Assembly: GCF_036417845.1 (NCBI RefSeq)
Contig: NC_090012.1
Location: 434,001-498,000, forward strand
DNA length: 64,000 nt
From: Apteryx mantelli
Taxonomy: Eukaryota > Chordata > Aves > Apterygiformes > Apterygidae
Direction of reading: 5' to 3'
Part shown: positions 13,601-28,600 of the stretch, one piece after another
Layout: each line of letters opens with the position of its first letter
Position numbering within the stretch: the first letter of the stretch is position 1
Program-made: the position numbers and the translations under genes
Notes under the pieces: model-generated
Database searches by the model: none
What the model saw: only the letters and a program-made list of their open reading frames with translations
What the model was told of the DNA's origin: nothing

Positions 13601-16600
13601 TGCTTTTTCACCGTTAGGGAAAAAACGCTTCACGCGTGCTCGTTACAGCGGCCAAGCTTGATGGCGGTGCTGGACTCCTTTCTCCAGAGCCAGGAAAACG
13701 AGCGCGGTGGGTGAGCAGCTCGTAAGCTGCTGTTACGAACCCGAGGAAATAATTCACTTCTTTTACTGACTTATGACCCGAGCTTGGCTGGTTGTGTCCT
13801 GAGCTGATTCATTCCGGAGGGGTGTCGACGTGCTGCTGGAATAACACAAATAAGCAATGAGCTTGCCCAAGCACACACAAAAAAACATATTTTACGGGTC
13901 CTGATGTGACCGTTTGAACTAAATTTTGCCAGACGGGATTCCTTCTTCCTTTCCATAAATGCCAAAGCTGCTTGCTCTCCAGGCAGAAGTAACGTCTTCT
14001 GCTTCTGAGCAGGGAGTAAAAGGGGACTTTTCTCAGAAACCTCTGAATGATTTAGGAGCCCAACTGCGGTTGCCTTATGTCTTTATCAGAACCACCTTTC
14101 CGAAAGCCTCCGTGAACTCGATCCACCTCGCAGGAACGGTCCAGGCCAAGCCTTTAGCCAAAGGGGAAATGTGCGTAGCCAGAGAAATATTTTAAGCTGG
14201 TGGAGAGCTGAAGCACTGAAGAGCTCAGAGTCCTCCAGGAAAACGCCTGTCACCAGTCAAGTGATGACAAGTTGGATTTTCTAGAGTGTCTGTTTATTTA
14301 GGAAATCTTAAGATGATCTTTAACTTTCGCTTTTCTTTTTTTTGCTCTGAGCACGTTGTGATCCGGCAACACGCGTCATCCAAAATATTTGCTTTGTGTG
14401 ACTGTTTCTGATCCAGCCTGCCACCACTTCTGATCCATCATCTGCGCCAGACCCACGTCACTGATGCACCTTGAAATGTCTCTAGTTACTACAAGAGAAG
14501 TGAAGCTCTGGATGTATTTTAAGCGCCTGAGACCTGCTATAAGGAGGGTTTCTTGCTGCATTCCTTGTTTTTTTTGCTTGGGATTGAAGCAACGGGTGTC
14601 AAACGTGGCCTGCCCCTGCCTCGAGACATCAGAGGGAGCCAACAGAGACTGTAGCTTTCCCTTGTTCAGTGAACGCGATTCCTGGTTCTTCGGATAACGA
14701 AGTGATAAGGGGGCCTGAATCTGCTGGGCAGGTGTTAGGAAGAAAGGCAGAGCCTCCGTCTCCGATTTTTTCCCTCCCCATCGCCCAAATTAATGGTTTC
14801 TGCTCACCGCTATGTAGAAGACTTGATGGCAATTGATGTGGTGTCTAAAAAATACCAGTGTCGATGCGTGTTAGAAAATGCCCTTCATCGGGCCAGAAAG
14901 CAGCTCGTGCAGCGGGTTGGGGAGGAGTTGCAGCCCCTTAAGTCATACCATGACCATGAGCTCTTCTCTTGCCCGAGATCTCACCAGCGTCTGCTCCGAT
15001 CTCCGGAAATGTGCTCCTCAGCTGGGTCCCTTTGCAGGGCTGGTGCAGATGGGTCCTAGAAAAGAAGCAAACAAATAAGTAAATAATGAAGAGATGGGAA
15101 AGCCGTAAGTCTTGAAAACTGTTCTCGAGGCGGCTTTTACCAGCACTTCTCGAAAGCGAAACATGAATAATTTAATTCCTCGGAAGCAGCAAAGCACCGT
15201 GTATATTCACAGTGTGTGTGCGGAGGTTTAATTTAAAATACAAATATCAACGTGGATGTCAAATATCGGGTCTAAATTTCCCTTAAGCTTATAGCGCTCT
15301 AAAGGTGGGCTGTTGGTAGCAGCCGTCTTTCACCCCCGATGTCCCCCCCTGCAAGAACTCGGTTGGCGTGTATAATTCGAGGCCAGGTTGTGTGAATTAT
15401 AACAGCTTACGTGGAAGGAAAAGGAGTAGCAGCCTCCAAACAGGGGAGAAAGTCACCTTTTCACATCGCTCACGGTGTCCTCTGTCCTGCTGCTTGGGGC
15501 TTTGTAGCTCGCAGATGCGTATTGATATGTACGGTGCATGTTATGTGTGTATAGTCCATCCTAAGCATGCAAATTCATATTATTGTCCTTTTTTTCCCCC
15601 TCCCCAGGGGAGAAGCTGGATTACAAGGCCTGTGAGGCACTGGAAGAGATTTTCAAACGGGTCCAGTTCAAGATCGTCGATTTGGAGCAAACGAACTTGG
15701 ATGAAGACGTAAGTGATGTAACTTATCCCAGCTTCTTGCTTCCTCTTTCACAATGATCCGAAATCTTAGGGGTTTTGTGGTCAATTCTGAAGCTATGTTG
15801 ACATCCCGGACAAGCTACAGGGTGAATTTGACCTCTGCCATGTTGCTGTTACCCTTCCCCTCCGCGTACATGGTTTTATTTAGGGCTGTTGGCACAGTGT
15901 TTGCTGTTCCAAAAATGAATAGGTTGAATGCTATCGCTGAAGCCCAGATGGCCGTGAAGCTCAGAGGCGTTTTAAATATGTATTTTTAAATCTGTTTTGA
16001 AAGCCGAGGGAGTCACGGGTGGCTCTCAGCCTTGTCGGAGGAAACATCAGGCCGCTTCACCGAGTGGCTTTTCCGAGCCGAGGACGGACGTTCAGGCTCT
16101 GCTCTGCACATCCAGTCCTGCAGCGGCGCGTGTTCTGCATTCCTGCCGCTGCCTGGGTGTGTTGGCGGCGCCCGGGGCCCCAAATTCAGGTCCCGACAGG
16201 TGAGGGAAAGAGGAAATTATCTGAACCAGCTTTGTAGAGTATTTCGGTGCAGGCTCGCCGCAGTCCCATGACTGCGCGGGGTGGAGGGTTGGGTTCTTTC
16301 AGGGCTGCCCCGTTTCCTTAACGGTGTTTATTGAATAACAAAGAAAGGAAGCCGTAAATCCCGAGCGCTGCCTCGCTGTGCCCTGCTGGGGGGTCTCCCC
16401 CGCTTTTTCCCTGCCTGTCCCTGCTGTCACAGTATCCGCGCTCGCCCCGAGGCTGGAGTCGTGCAAGGCACAAAGCCAGAGCTGCAGCCCGGGTGCTCAG
16501 CTGCCCTCTGACTTGGCCTGGCCATTTCCACCCCTTTTAGTTCTTTCCTTTTTGTGACGGTCGCTCACATATGACTTCCCAAACTCGGCCTTTTTTCCCC

Positions 16601-19600
16601 CTAATGCTAAATTGAAGGTGGGAGACTGGGGCAGGGTCGCTACAACTTTCCTTAGTAGCGTTTCCTTGCTGTCCGTGTTTCCCTCTGCCAACGCTTGATC
16701 CAAAGTTGCTCTCCCGTTGCCCTAGCACATCCCATTTCTTTTGGTCCTCGCTTCTGCCTGTATCTTTTCTTTCCTGCTGCTCTCGCGCTTTACATCCATG
16801 TTGTCTGTTGCCATCCTGAACCTGGCCTCAGATCTCGGGTCTTGTCCTGGTCTTGCTTGCTCGGAGGACAAGGTCTAGCCGCTTCGGAAAGGCTCCGCAA
16901 TTCAGGAGCGGTTCAGGGCTGTCGGCCACATCTGATAAGAAGAGGGTAACGGGGGAAAAAATGTGACTTTCGGCTGTGGCTCCTTGTCTGATCCTTTGAT
17001 GATTCGAGTTTGTTCTTGTCCCCGGCTCATCCCGGGGCTGTGCTGACGCAGCCAGCTGGGATCCCGTGTGACTTGGGCGTTTGGGGAACAGACCTCGGTG
17101 GGCTGCGAGCACAGGAGGGGTTTTGTTGAGCTCCCTGAGCCACTTGACCACGCTGCAGCCCAGGAGGGGCTGTGCCGAATGCTTTGGGGGGGGGAGGTAA
17201 AGAGATCGGAGACCTTGCTCTAACTTAACCGGAAGAGAAGAGTTTAAAGCAAGACGGTCTGCGGGATATCTAAAGTAGCATCAACATTTTTAGTTGCTAC
17301 TGGGGTAAAATTTAGCCTCAGATGGCCCTTAGAAGGGTTAACGCTTCTTATTTTGCAACTCTGGGACATGTGCTGACTTCAGGGCTTATCAAAAGAAAAG
17401 GTATCATTAGAAGCCTTGCTAATAATCAGGTTGGGACACAAGCACTTTCTCATTTTTAAAATTTGTCTTGCTTAACCTACCCCTCTGGTTGGGCGGATAT
17501 GCAAAATATTACTGCTCTGATCAAGGTGTGTGTGGGGGGAAAACGGGACTTTGCAGCTAAATAAATGAACCTGTGAGTGCTGCTGCAGCACCGCGCTGTG
17601 GCCTGCCTCTTACTTTTCTCCTTTTTGCCCTTCGCTCCCCGTGCTGTTTGCCATCTCAGCTTTCTTTTTGTTAGACTAAGCAGGTCGGCCCCTTTTTAAG
17701 TTTCGCCTTGCAGAATAAGCTTTTCCGTTCCCCTCGCAGTCCTAATAATTCTGCTCGAGAAAAGACGACTTCAACCTGAAATACGGTGTGGGAGGTAGGT
17801 TTTATAGTCCAGACCTTACCAGATCCTTGTACAATAACAGTAATGCTCTCGTCTCCGTACCAAAAAACCTCTGATTCATCTCGCATCAGCAGGCTTCTTT
17901 CCCCGGGTGCGTCACGCCGGTGACTTAGTCACTCTGTGCCAGACTAGCGTACCCACGTTTTTCCCCCCTCATAGTTTCCTACTGCTGAGCACCTAATTTA
18001 CAGTAGAAAGTCTCGTTGTTCCCTGAAGACCTGTTCTTTTGTTTGCATTTTGTGCTGGTTTTTTCCGATCCTCCAGGTCTCTCTGCATGTTTTTCCCTAA
18101 GGCTTTGCAGCGTTTTGTGGCTCTTCGCTCTGGCCGAGATACGTTTGGCTAATCCTATCGTCAGATGCTCGCAATGTAATTAAGCAAATTGTTCAGCTTC
18201 TGTTGTAAAATGCGTAGACGTTACATGGGCGCTTCTCTGCTGAGCTTTTTTGCTCTCAAGCCTGAAGGTAAATCTTGATTTTGAGCGGGGTTGGAGTCTC
18301 GGGCGATTTCTCGGCAGAGCGTCCGCGAGGCTGCGTCTGACACCTGAAACGGGTAGACGCAGCGCTCCAAAACCCTGCAGGGAACGTTCTTGTTTTGACC
18401 CTGGCCATGGACAAACTTAGAGCGAATAAGCTGGCCTCCGTTCAGCTCGAGTATTTTAGGAAAACCATTTTCCCGTGTCCTTGGAAGCATTTATTCAAGC
18501 AGCTGGGAGTCTCTGGGGCTATAACCTGCTCTGGCCGGGTTTGCTATCCCTCCTGGTGCTGTGAAGGTTGGGAGTTGAATTTCTGTTTGGCTTTAATATC
18601 TACACGTTATAAATCTCCCTGCACCCAGGAGAAAAAGCACCTGCATTTAAAAAAAAGATCTTCTCCTGCATTCGCAAACTCCTCCCCTGATTTCTTTTGC
18701 ACCTTTTTGAATTGCTTGGACTCCAGACAGTGTCGCAGGTGAGAATGGATTAAACAGTGTCAGCAGGATATTGCTGCTTGATGAGAACTGCTGGTGGATT
18801 GTCTGTCTTTCGGGGTGTAATCCAAACCAGAAACTTCTAAGAGTCTTTTAAAAGACTCGTTCCGGCTTTAAAACTTTTGCCAGTCCTCTAGATGCGAGTC
18901 TCCGCGCTGGCCCCTTTGGCACGTTCGCGGTTCCAGCCCGAACTGCGTTTCCCGTCTCGGCGCGGCGCCTCTGCAGCCGCAGTTCCCCACGCGGGGTGAT
19001 ACGTGGCACTGCTGTGCCGCTTTCCCGTTCGGAGCCGACGGATAATTTGGCATGGCGGGCAGGCGTGACGCTTGACGGGCGGGTTTGAGGTCAGGCTCCT
19101 GCCCTGCGGAGCGTGCTGCTTTCAGTGCTAAACAAGGGATGAGTAAAACGCAGGCGGCGCGAAGGCCTAAAGCCAAACCCGCGCGGAATCGGCAGCCGCC
19201 GGTGATTCACCGGGCAGTGGCGCGCGCTCGGGCTCCCCGTTACAGCGGCGTCCTGCTGCGCTCTGCCTCCGGTCGGTGCCGAGCGGCTGCTCCGCTTCCT
19301 TCGTGGCGATGTTCTTCAGATTCTCCTCCAGCCCCGCTCAGGAATTGTGATCTGCAACACGCAGCATCTCCCTCCCTGCCTTTAAGTCCTCTTTGGAGGA
19401 CTGGGACCAGGACTAATCCCTCCTTGTCGTGACCAGGAGATGGTGGTATCTGTGCAGCCTTCCAAGCTCTGCGTGTGCCACCGGCTCGTAGAGAGACGCT
19501 CTCCAAGCACAGCCTCTGCCCTCTCCCCGTCTCGCCCCCAAATCTTTGGCAGGGGGGATGAGCCTGTGCCCGATGACAGCTGGAACATTGGCAGGGGCCT

Positions 19601-22600
19601 TTTCCCGTGTCCTTCCGGACTGTCTGTGGGCAGCAAATCTGCAGAGAGAGTCCCTAGAAAAGGCCAATGTAAAACACGACCAAGCAGCTGCGATCTTGTC
19701 TGCTGTGATCAAATCCATCTCCTGCAGCAAAACAGCCAAGTCTGGTTTAAAATGCAGTGGTTTTTCTGTAGGTAGAATGTGTTTTACCTCCAGGTGTCCC
19801 TGTAAGGAGGCAGCTGTGCTGTGGCTGAGGGACCTCCTTGGGGTTTTGGGAGCCGGCGCGTGGGAGACGATGCCAAACGCGACTGTACAAGCGAACTTCA
19901 GGCTTCAGGGCACATGAACTTGTCACCTGAGATGCAAGTTCATTTGCACTTGAGGTTGAAGGGATCATTCGTACTGCCCAGGCTGCCTTGAAGGGATCAC
20001 GGAGCTCGTCTGCAAGAGCTTAACGACTCGATCCCCAAGCAGGTACCTGAGGTGCTGCCGGAGGAGCCTGATGGGTGGGACGGTTCGTGCCCGAATTGTT
20101 TGCATCCTGCAGAGAAACAGCACTTCCCTCCCCACTTCGGTACCTTGGGCACAGCAGATGCTTTCCCTTCTCGGAAGCGATTTGGGTAATTCTGGCTCGT
20201 ATAAAGCGCGACGTAACCCCTCGCTGCGCCTCTCTGCTCCGTCCGTTCCCGTCGCAGTCGCGGTCCGCGTGGGGCCTGGGCACCGGCTGTGCTGCAGCTG
20301 CATCAGCAGCTCGTGCACGCTCCCACTGTGGCCAAGGAGTATTTGCGTTTTGGGCTTCTCACCGGCTCGTCCGGGGTTTGAAGAAGCAAAGAGGAAGGGA
20401 GAAGAATGAGAATGAACCGTCTGGGAATACGGTGTCGGTCTGATCGGATGTAGCCAGCTGGAATAATCCCGCGGCCTCGGTGGGGCTGCAGGTGGGACGG
20501 GTTCCTAGTGCTTTGGAGGAATGAGCGTCGCCTTTCCAAAGAGGCACCAGAAAGCAGTGTTATAACCCAGTGTTTCACCTGAAAAAAGCTCGGTCTGTCC
20601 ACGAACAACCTGTTACCTTCATGCTTGTCTCCGTACAGTTGTGCCGCTTCCCCGTGTTCACGCAGCTTGTGACGCCTTTTGCGTTTCTCTCCCTTTTCCA
20701 GGGTGCCTCGGCCTTGTTTGACATGATCGAGTACTACGAGTCGGCAACGCACCTCAACATCTCGTTTAACAAACACATCGGCACCCGAGGCTGGCAGGCG
20801 GCCGCGCACATGATGAGAAAGGTTGGTGCTGGCTCCTGGAGGCTTGCGGCACGTCCAAACCTCTGCGGTTGCTCCCGTGGTCGCGGGGGAGCTTGGGACG
20901 AGGTGGGAATAGTGTCAACTCCCTCTGCGTTGTGGATGTGCTCCTGCAGGTAGCTTTGACTTGCAGCAGGGGGGTGTTCAAAAACGGAGAGCAGAAGCAA
21001 GCTGCTCTCGTGGCTGCAGTTGTACTTTGAGGTTCGGGAGGGCTGGATCGCATTTCCAGCGCTTCCAGCCCCGCCAGCATCAAGCCGGCTGAACGGACGG
21101 TCCGCGCCGCGGGCGCCGTGGTGAAGCGAGACGCGAAGCTGTGCTCGCGGAGAGGGGCCTGTGCGCACCGGCTGGCGTTGGCGGAGCGCTCGCGGCTCCG
21201 CGATGCCTCGGCGGTTGGGGCTGCTGCTTTGCAGGCGTCTCGCTGCCGACACTCTGGAAGCTGCCTGCACTCTGCCGCGGCGGCGAGCAAAGGGGCAACG
21301 GTCTCGGATAAGTCTTCCCAGGCTGGAGTAAACACCCAGAGGTGAAGGTTGATGGTTCTTGAGCTTCAAGCACGTGATGGAAACTTATTTTCTTGTTTCC
21401 CGTAAATAATGCATCCTAAATGTGCGTGCCGTATGAAGTGTTTTACCAAGCGGTGCTCTTCCGGTGGCAGCCGGAAGGCCTAATACGTGGCTGTGGCATC
21501 TGTCCAACAGAAACACACAGGCTGTGCGAAAAGTCACTTGAAACACACCTATTTGCCTTCGCTCCTGTTTCAGAGATCGTAGCTGCGATTGCGTGTTCGT
21601 CTTTGTAGCTCCCGTCCAGAAACGCAGCGATTTGGAAAGAGCTGGCTAATAAAGGGTAAGAGGCAGGAAGCGCTGGGCTGCGCGTGAGGTTAGCTGGGTC
21701 CCCACGAGGGCTTCGCCACAGGCTTCCTGAACCTCTGGCCTGCGTCCGGACCGCAAACCATCAGCCCTCAAAATTCAGCACGTTGGTCAGAGACGTGGAA
21801 CCGGCTGATTCTGACGAAACGACGCTCGGCCAGAGCAACTCGCTTTGCAGCTAACGTCTGCTTAAGCGAGGGTACGGGGTGCTCTGGGAAATTTTTCTAA
21901 GTGTCCTTTTCGGATATTGTGAAGATCGGATACCAGGTAAAGTAGGAGCTGGGAATATAACGTGAATATAACGTGAATAAAGCCTTTGCAGAGCAGCGGT
22001 ACAGCAGTTTGCAGCTAGCCGGGTGTCGAGGCGTTGCACAGGAGAACGTGTCCCGGTGCCATACCGTGATGCAGGAAAAATCGCACTTCCCACCTGCCAC
22101 GACACTTCGGATATTACTTAATGCCTCGTACTTGGAGAACAGCTCCAGAGCGCTACGCAGCCGTGAATTATTTTTGACGTTTGTTCTCTTTGCTTGTTTT
22201 GGTTTATGAAAATGTTAGGTGGGGGGGAAGCAGTGCGTTTACAGAAATAGTGCTGCTACGTCCTTCCGCAGCTCCCGCGTTAAACCTGCAGCGTGGTTCC
22301 ACCCGACAAAATTAAGATATCGGCGCGAGCGTTTCGGTGAACTCCTGACGCATACCAGAGGAAGAAACTTGAAATGCAAATCTCAGCCAACAACAACAAA
22401 AAAGGTGGATTATTACTAGATACGTGTTTGCAGGAGCAATCTCATGATTCTGATACTCGTTATCTGTGTTTGCAATGGGATGACTGGTGTAGGCGTCTGG
22501 CTTCGCAAGTGCAATTAATCCTATTGTTCAGCCTTCGCTCCGCAAGCCGAACGGAGGGGAGGCAGCTGGCCGCTGGCTCGCGCCCCGCTGCCGGAGCTGG

Positions 22601-25600
22601 GAAGCGCTGGGGCAGGGCCGCACCGCGCGCGCGGAGGGTGTGGTGCAAAACCACCCTCGGTCCCCAATTACACCCCTACCTACTAATTTGCGCCGTCGAC
22701 ACTTCCAATTGTGCTGCGGCGCTGGGGCGTTGTGCAATTCCAGGGGGGAAAGCTTGTGATCAGAGCCCGTCCTGGTTACACGGGACTCGGGCGATTTTGC
22801 TGCGCCCGAGCGATGGAGCCCGTAACATGGGAACTGGAGCAAGTAAGGTCTAGGTGCAAGCACGGGGAGGGACAGACCTGTGGTCAGGAGCCTGACACAT
22901 CTCGCTTTGCTTGAACAAACTGTTCCCGATCCGTGGCGGTGGGTTTGCAAAAGCCCAGCTGCGCATGATCGACGCAGCGGCATCCGTTTAAGTTTAGGCT
23001 CGGAATAATGTTTATAGTGGAAACGAAGGCACCAGGCGAAAGCTGTGGCCAGCGGGACTTGAGGCTGAGGAGCAGCGTAAGCGCGGTACGAAGGAGCTCG
23101 GGCCGACCCCGCGCGGCGTGGGGTGGTTGTCGGTAGTAGGAAAGGACCGCGGTGCGCACCACGTTTTGGAGGAAAAGCTGAGTGTTGCCACGCGTTGTTA
23201 CAACGCATCCCAGGTGCCATAAACCAGCAAAACTGTCACTTGTGCTTGCGCATGTCAAAAGAGGTGGCTGAGAAACCCTCCGGCCTGCAGCAGGCTCTTA
23301 ACTTCTTGGAAGGAGAGGGAGAATCCAGGCTTGCAAGAGAGCTCGTGTTTGCAGCATGGAAAAGAGGCAGGAAAGGCAAATTCCTCAAGCCGAGGCCTGT
23401 CGACCTGACGTGGCTCTTGAGCAGGAATAAACGGTGTGCGTGGAACCGGCCTAGACCCTCAGCTCGGAGTAACCCGAGGAGAACTGGGCCCTATCGAGCT
23501 CTCGGGGGGCTTTGAGCTCCTGTTCTAGGGCATTTCTATCGCCTCCCGATCACACGCAAATCTGCTGATAAAGGCCACGGAAGTCGACCGCGCTTGGCCA
23601 CCGGGGATGGTTTTGATTGCTCAGCCGCTTGCGGCCAAGCGGAAAAACTGTCTATATAGAAGGAAAGAGCACGAAGGAGGTTGTTGCCGGCACAGGGAAC
23701 CGGGACCATCCGTCTCCCTGCCCTAGCAAGTTATTTCTGCCCCAGCCGGGATGTAAAGGTGTCACCCGGTACATCTGGAGCCGGTGCTGTCGCTCCAGCT
23801 GGGATTTGGCTCCAAGCCGACGCTTCAGCTGTCTGCATGTAGGTGTCAGAGCTGCGTTGCCGGCTTTTTCCCCATGCGGATCCGGTGCCTGCAGTCGGCA
23901 GAGCCTGGGGAATGATTCAGCTTCTCTAACGTAGATGCCGACACCTACAAGTCTTTACCTCTGTGCTGAATCCCAACCAAGGGACCGGCGTCCTCGAATC
24001 TGGCTGGACGCAGGTTCCCAGGTGGAAAATCTGGTAGCTTAAGGCAATTTAGCCCTTGGATACGTAAGGGCGGAGGTAGGGTTTTGTTTGGAAGAGGCCA
24101 AGCGCTTGGCTTGGCCGTGATCACTTGAAATCTGTCCACCCCAGCGCTGCGGTCTGAGGAGGACGACAAAAAACGTGACAGCGGTTTGGGGAAGGTTCAC
24201 GTGCAGAATTAGGGGTTGGAAATGGGACTTTCCAGAGCGAGGAGCGAGCCGCAGGAGAGCGGTGCGAAAACGCTTATGGGAAAACACAATTCCCGGTCCG
24301 AGTTTTGACCGTGCAGCTGCACAGACTGGAAGCGAAAAGGCCGTATGTTTTCGGCGAGAGGCCGATGGGGCGATTTAAGAGCGTCGGGCGATTCCCTGGG
24401 AGTGTTCGAGCCCAGATAAGATGTTTGTCTCAAACTATCTAGCTGGAGCACGGAGCCGATTTGGGGCTGTCCTGGGGGGTGTGCAGAAGGCGGCGGGCCG
24501 GGTTATCGGCACGCTCCCTTCTGGCTCTTAATCTCTCCCCCCCCGGAGCCCATGGGGCGACCGAAATGCCGTTTCTGCAGGGCGGAAATCGTCTTGGCAG
24601 CTCCTATCTGCGAGGCGCAGGGAGGCTGCCGGGACCGGCGAGTCCTCGGTCCCCCGCGTGCGGGGCAGGCGCCGGCCCTGCCGCGGCGGGGGGACTCGGG
24701 GGACGCTGCGCCGTCACACGAGCACGTTTGGTAACTTCAGCCTCAAACCCTTCACTTCGCGCCCCAATAACGGCGAGCGGCGGCGGGGGGAAAGGCAGCT
24801 TTAAAGGAAAAGGAGGCGAATGCCCGAAGGTGCCCCCGGGCCTCGTCTTTTGGGTCTCCCCGCTTTTTTCGGGTACGGAGCGGCGGTCGCCGTGAAATGC
24901 CGGCTCCCGCGGAGCTGCGCTGGCCTCTTTAGGCCAAGCAAGTCGAGGGCTGCTCGTGTCCGAGGGGCTTCTCTGCCGGCCCCTGCATAGGATCAGATAT
25001 AACGTGCCGCTGGGATCGTCGCAGGGGGCGAGCGGGGCGCGTTTGGGGGCCGCGCGCTGACGTCCCTCGCGTCTTCCCCTCCAGACGAACTGCCTGCAGT
25101 ACCTGGACGCCCGCAACACCCCCTTGCTGGACCACTCGGCGCCCTTCGTGGCTCGCGCCCTGCGCATCAGCAGCAGCCTCGTCGTCCTGCACCTGGAGAA
25201 CGCCAGCCTCTCCGGGCGCCCGCTCATGCTGCTGGGTGAGTAACGCGGAGAGGGGGCAGCGGAGGTGCCACCTACGCTCGTCGCCTTAATTAACAGTCCT
25301 CCTTTGCCCAACTGGAGAAGCCAGTCGAGCTCGGACGTCCGCATTGCCCAGCCGTGTCCTAGAATATGGACGGAAGCCAGATACCAATCCTAAAATCCTT
25401 TCCAGCCAGAGCTTTTTTTTGGCTTTTTTTTCCTCTCTTGCCCAGGAGAGCGGAGTTCGTGCCAAACTCTCCATCGACCCCCGTGGGGATTCCCAAAACC
25501 CCCTTAAAACTTATCTGCAGCCCCCTTGCTGCCGGGCTCTGGGCACCGGAGAGCGGCAGCACGGATCTCTCTGTGCCAAGCAGGGCCGGGCTCGCAGGTG

Positions 25601-28600
25601 GGTTGTTTGCTGCTCCTTCCCCGGATTTCGGCAGGAGCAGCAAAACAGCCCTGGGCGGCCTCCCTCGTTAGCCAAATGAATTGGTGATAAATCACTGCTG
25701 GCATTAAGCTAATGGAAGTGTTGTGATAGCAGTGACGATCCCGGCGGCCGGCCGAGGGAAGGCTTCTGGGGCTGAGCGTTGTTTATTAGGTTGGCCTAGC
25801 TGCAAACGGGAGAGGCGCCGCTCGCGAGCGCGTGCGCGGCCCGAGTTAATCCGAGAACGCCGCCGTCTCCGGCCTTGCCCGGGCTTCGGCGAGGCTCTTC
25901 GCGCTAGCAAAGTGCTTCTGCAGTTACCCGCTTCTGGCCTGGCGCCTCCCCGAAATCCTGCGAAGGGTTTCAGCCGGCCGGCAGCGGCAGTACGGCACGG
26001 CACGGTCGCCCACATGCTGTAACCCAAATCCTGCCTGAGCTTCCATAACGCCCCCGGGCCAGCACGTTCCTCTGCTCTGGCCGGATCCCTTTAAAATATT
26101 TTTGGCTCGTGCTGCCGTGGCACGTTCTGAGGTTTTGAGGGTTTTTCCGCCTTTGTCTGCAGCTGCGTGGCATCGTTTTGGGGTAAGACGAGCGCGAGTG
26201 CTTTTAACAGGGCTGCCGGGCCGCTCCTGCACCCTGGGCCCTCGCATTGTGCAGAGGCTTTAATAATCCATGAGTAATTGCATAAACATACAGGCCAGCA
26301 ATAATGAATGAGGTAGCAGCGTGTTTTCTCCAGTTACACGGCGTGTCAGGAAATCGTGGGCATTTGTGTACGGCTGCCCTGCTCCCCTGCGGCCTTTTGT
26401 TCCGTAATTTTGCCTGAGCTGAAGTGGTGTTTGCTGCTTTTCAGCAACGGCCCTGAAGATGAACATGAACCTGCGGGAGCTGTACCTGGCCGATAACAAG
26501 CTGAACGGGCTGCAGGACTCCGCTCAGCTCGGCAACCTGCTGAAATTCAACTGCTACATACAGATATTAGATCTGCGGAACAACCATATCCTGGACTCAG
26601 GTGAGGCAGGTTCTTTCCACTTCTCTGGAGACGCTTGTGAGATCGAGCTACGTGCAAGCGCTCTTGGAGGAGGCAAAACTCCTGGGTCACGGCCTGGGTT
26701 GAAGAGGGACCAAAATCTTCGTTCCTTTTCCATCCAGGAAGACCTGTTTCTCACCAAGCTACTGTTGGAACCGCTCAGGCAGTGTCACCTCTTCGATCTA
26801 GCTACCAAAATAAAAGTGAAGGGAGGTGCAGAGGTGGCACGTCCCTTGTGCAAAGAGAGCACCTGATACTGCTATTAATGCAGACGTAAGAGCACCGATA
26901 GCCCTTCCCTGCAATGAGAGCAGCAGATAGACGGGGAAGGTCCCGTCCGCAGGGTCGGGGCTCTGCCCTGTAAGCGCCGTCTCCTTCTGGCGGATCACTG
27001 CTTCCCTGCAATTTTGAACCAGATTTAAGGCTGGGAAGAGCGAGGCGGAGGTGGAAGGGACCCAGCTTGCTGGAGCACTCGCGCGGCTCTCGCGGGACAC
27101 TGCGCTGGGTGGCAGGCCAACGGCACGGCCTCCCATGCGAGGGGGGCTCCCAAACGGAGCTGAAATGAGAGGGGTACGTAGAGCAGCTTAAGCATTTTGG
27201 AAGGATTTGAGCAACATGAGCTAGGTAAACCTCGAGTCTTAAAGGCACTTAAGCTACTTAGACCTCATTTAGAGAAACTGGGATCTCTTGCTGGCCCAGG
27301 TCTCATCACTGTTCGTGAAGGCAGAGAGAGGTAGAGGCACTTCGTGCCTCCGAATTGGGTCTTTTGGGCACGTCCATCTCCTCAAAATAGCTTTGGTCTT
27401 GTTTTTCTTCTCTCCTTCCCACTCTTCGGAAGCAAACGGGAGGCCAAATCTAATATCAAAACAGGAATTGCGAAACCATCCCACTCCAAGCCTGCCTTCG
27501 GTCGCAGCTAATTCTAGGTGTGTGGGTCTCCAGTCGGAGGAGTTGGTGCTGATTACCTCCGCTTAACGCCTCGCTTCGGTCAGCTGAGCGACGCTCGCTC
27601 TGCTCAGACCCTACTGACTACGTTTGCGTTGGGTATAAAGGCAGTCGAGCGTGACTGAGTCGGATGTAGCCAGCGCTGTTGTGGACACCCACGTTCCCGG
27701 ATGGGTCCCACCCTAAGGTGCATGTGTGCATTTATTGCCTTCCAGGTTAGCTGGCATTTCTCTTGCATCTTTGGGCACTTAATAATAGCGAGGTGTTGCT
27801 TTGAACAGCGCTGGGCTATATGTGTCTAAAGTCACTTGCTAGGCGTTGCTGTGGGATTTCTGCAGTATCATTCACGCCGGAGTTTGTGCTTATCAAATAA
27901 GTGTGCTTGCAGCAATTTAAATGGCACCTGCCCTCAACCCGGTGTTAAATAAGCAGAACTGGACCAGTAAGTCTGTCTTGGTGCTTGAAAGATTGAGGAT
28001 CGTCCCTTTTACCACCTTGTCCTGTGGTTGTTGCATCTCCTTGATGGGGTAAGGGGAAATTCAAGCCCTCCTGGTTCCTCCACTTCGCAGGGTTTCGTAA
28101 AGACGGCGCCATGCTCAGCTCCATCCCGCGCTGCTTCTAGATGTTCAGAGCTCCGCAGGAATCCGTCCTCCTCCTGGTTGTCTTTCCACAGCCTCGCACA
28201 TCCCCAGGAGGAGCCAAACCTCCCTGCTGAATTTAGTTAGGGAGCAGGGGTTGCGCTGTGGGTTCGGAAGAGCCTTGCGTTGAGTCTTTAGGAGCACAAC
28301 GCCAAGGGCAGTTCGTGCTTGGAGTTGTTCACTCCCGCCGAGCGCTCCTGGAGCGGTTGGCATCAGTTTAACTCGAGCAGCCGCTTGCAAAGAGCTGAAC
28401 AACTGCGTGTGTCCTGTGAAGAAGGGGAGTCCGTATGGGACAGTTCCTCAAAGGGACACGTACTTACATATGTGAAATATTTGCGAATTGTTGCAAAAAA
28501 GCTGTTGTTACCCTGCATCCTCCCTCCAGCCCGGCCACTGGGGAGCTGAGATTCGAAGGAAGGGACTGAGCTGCTGAGCTCAGCTCTCCTCGTTCCCTTG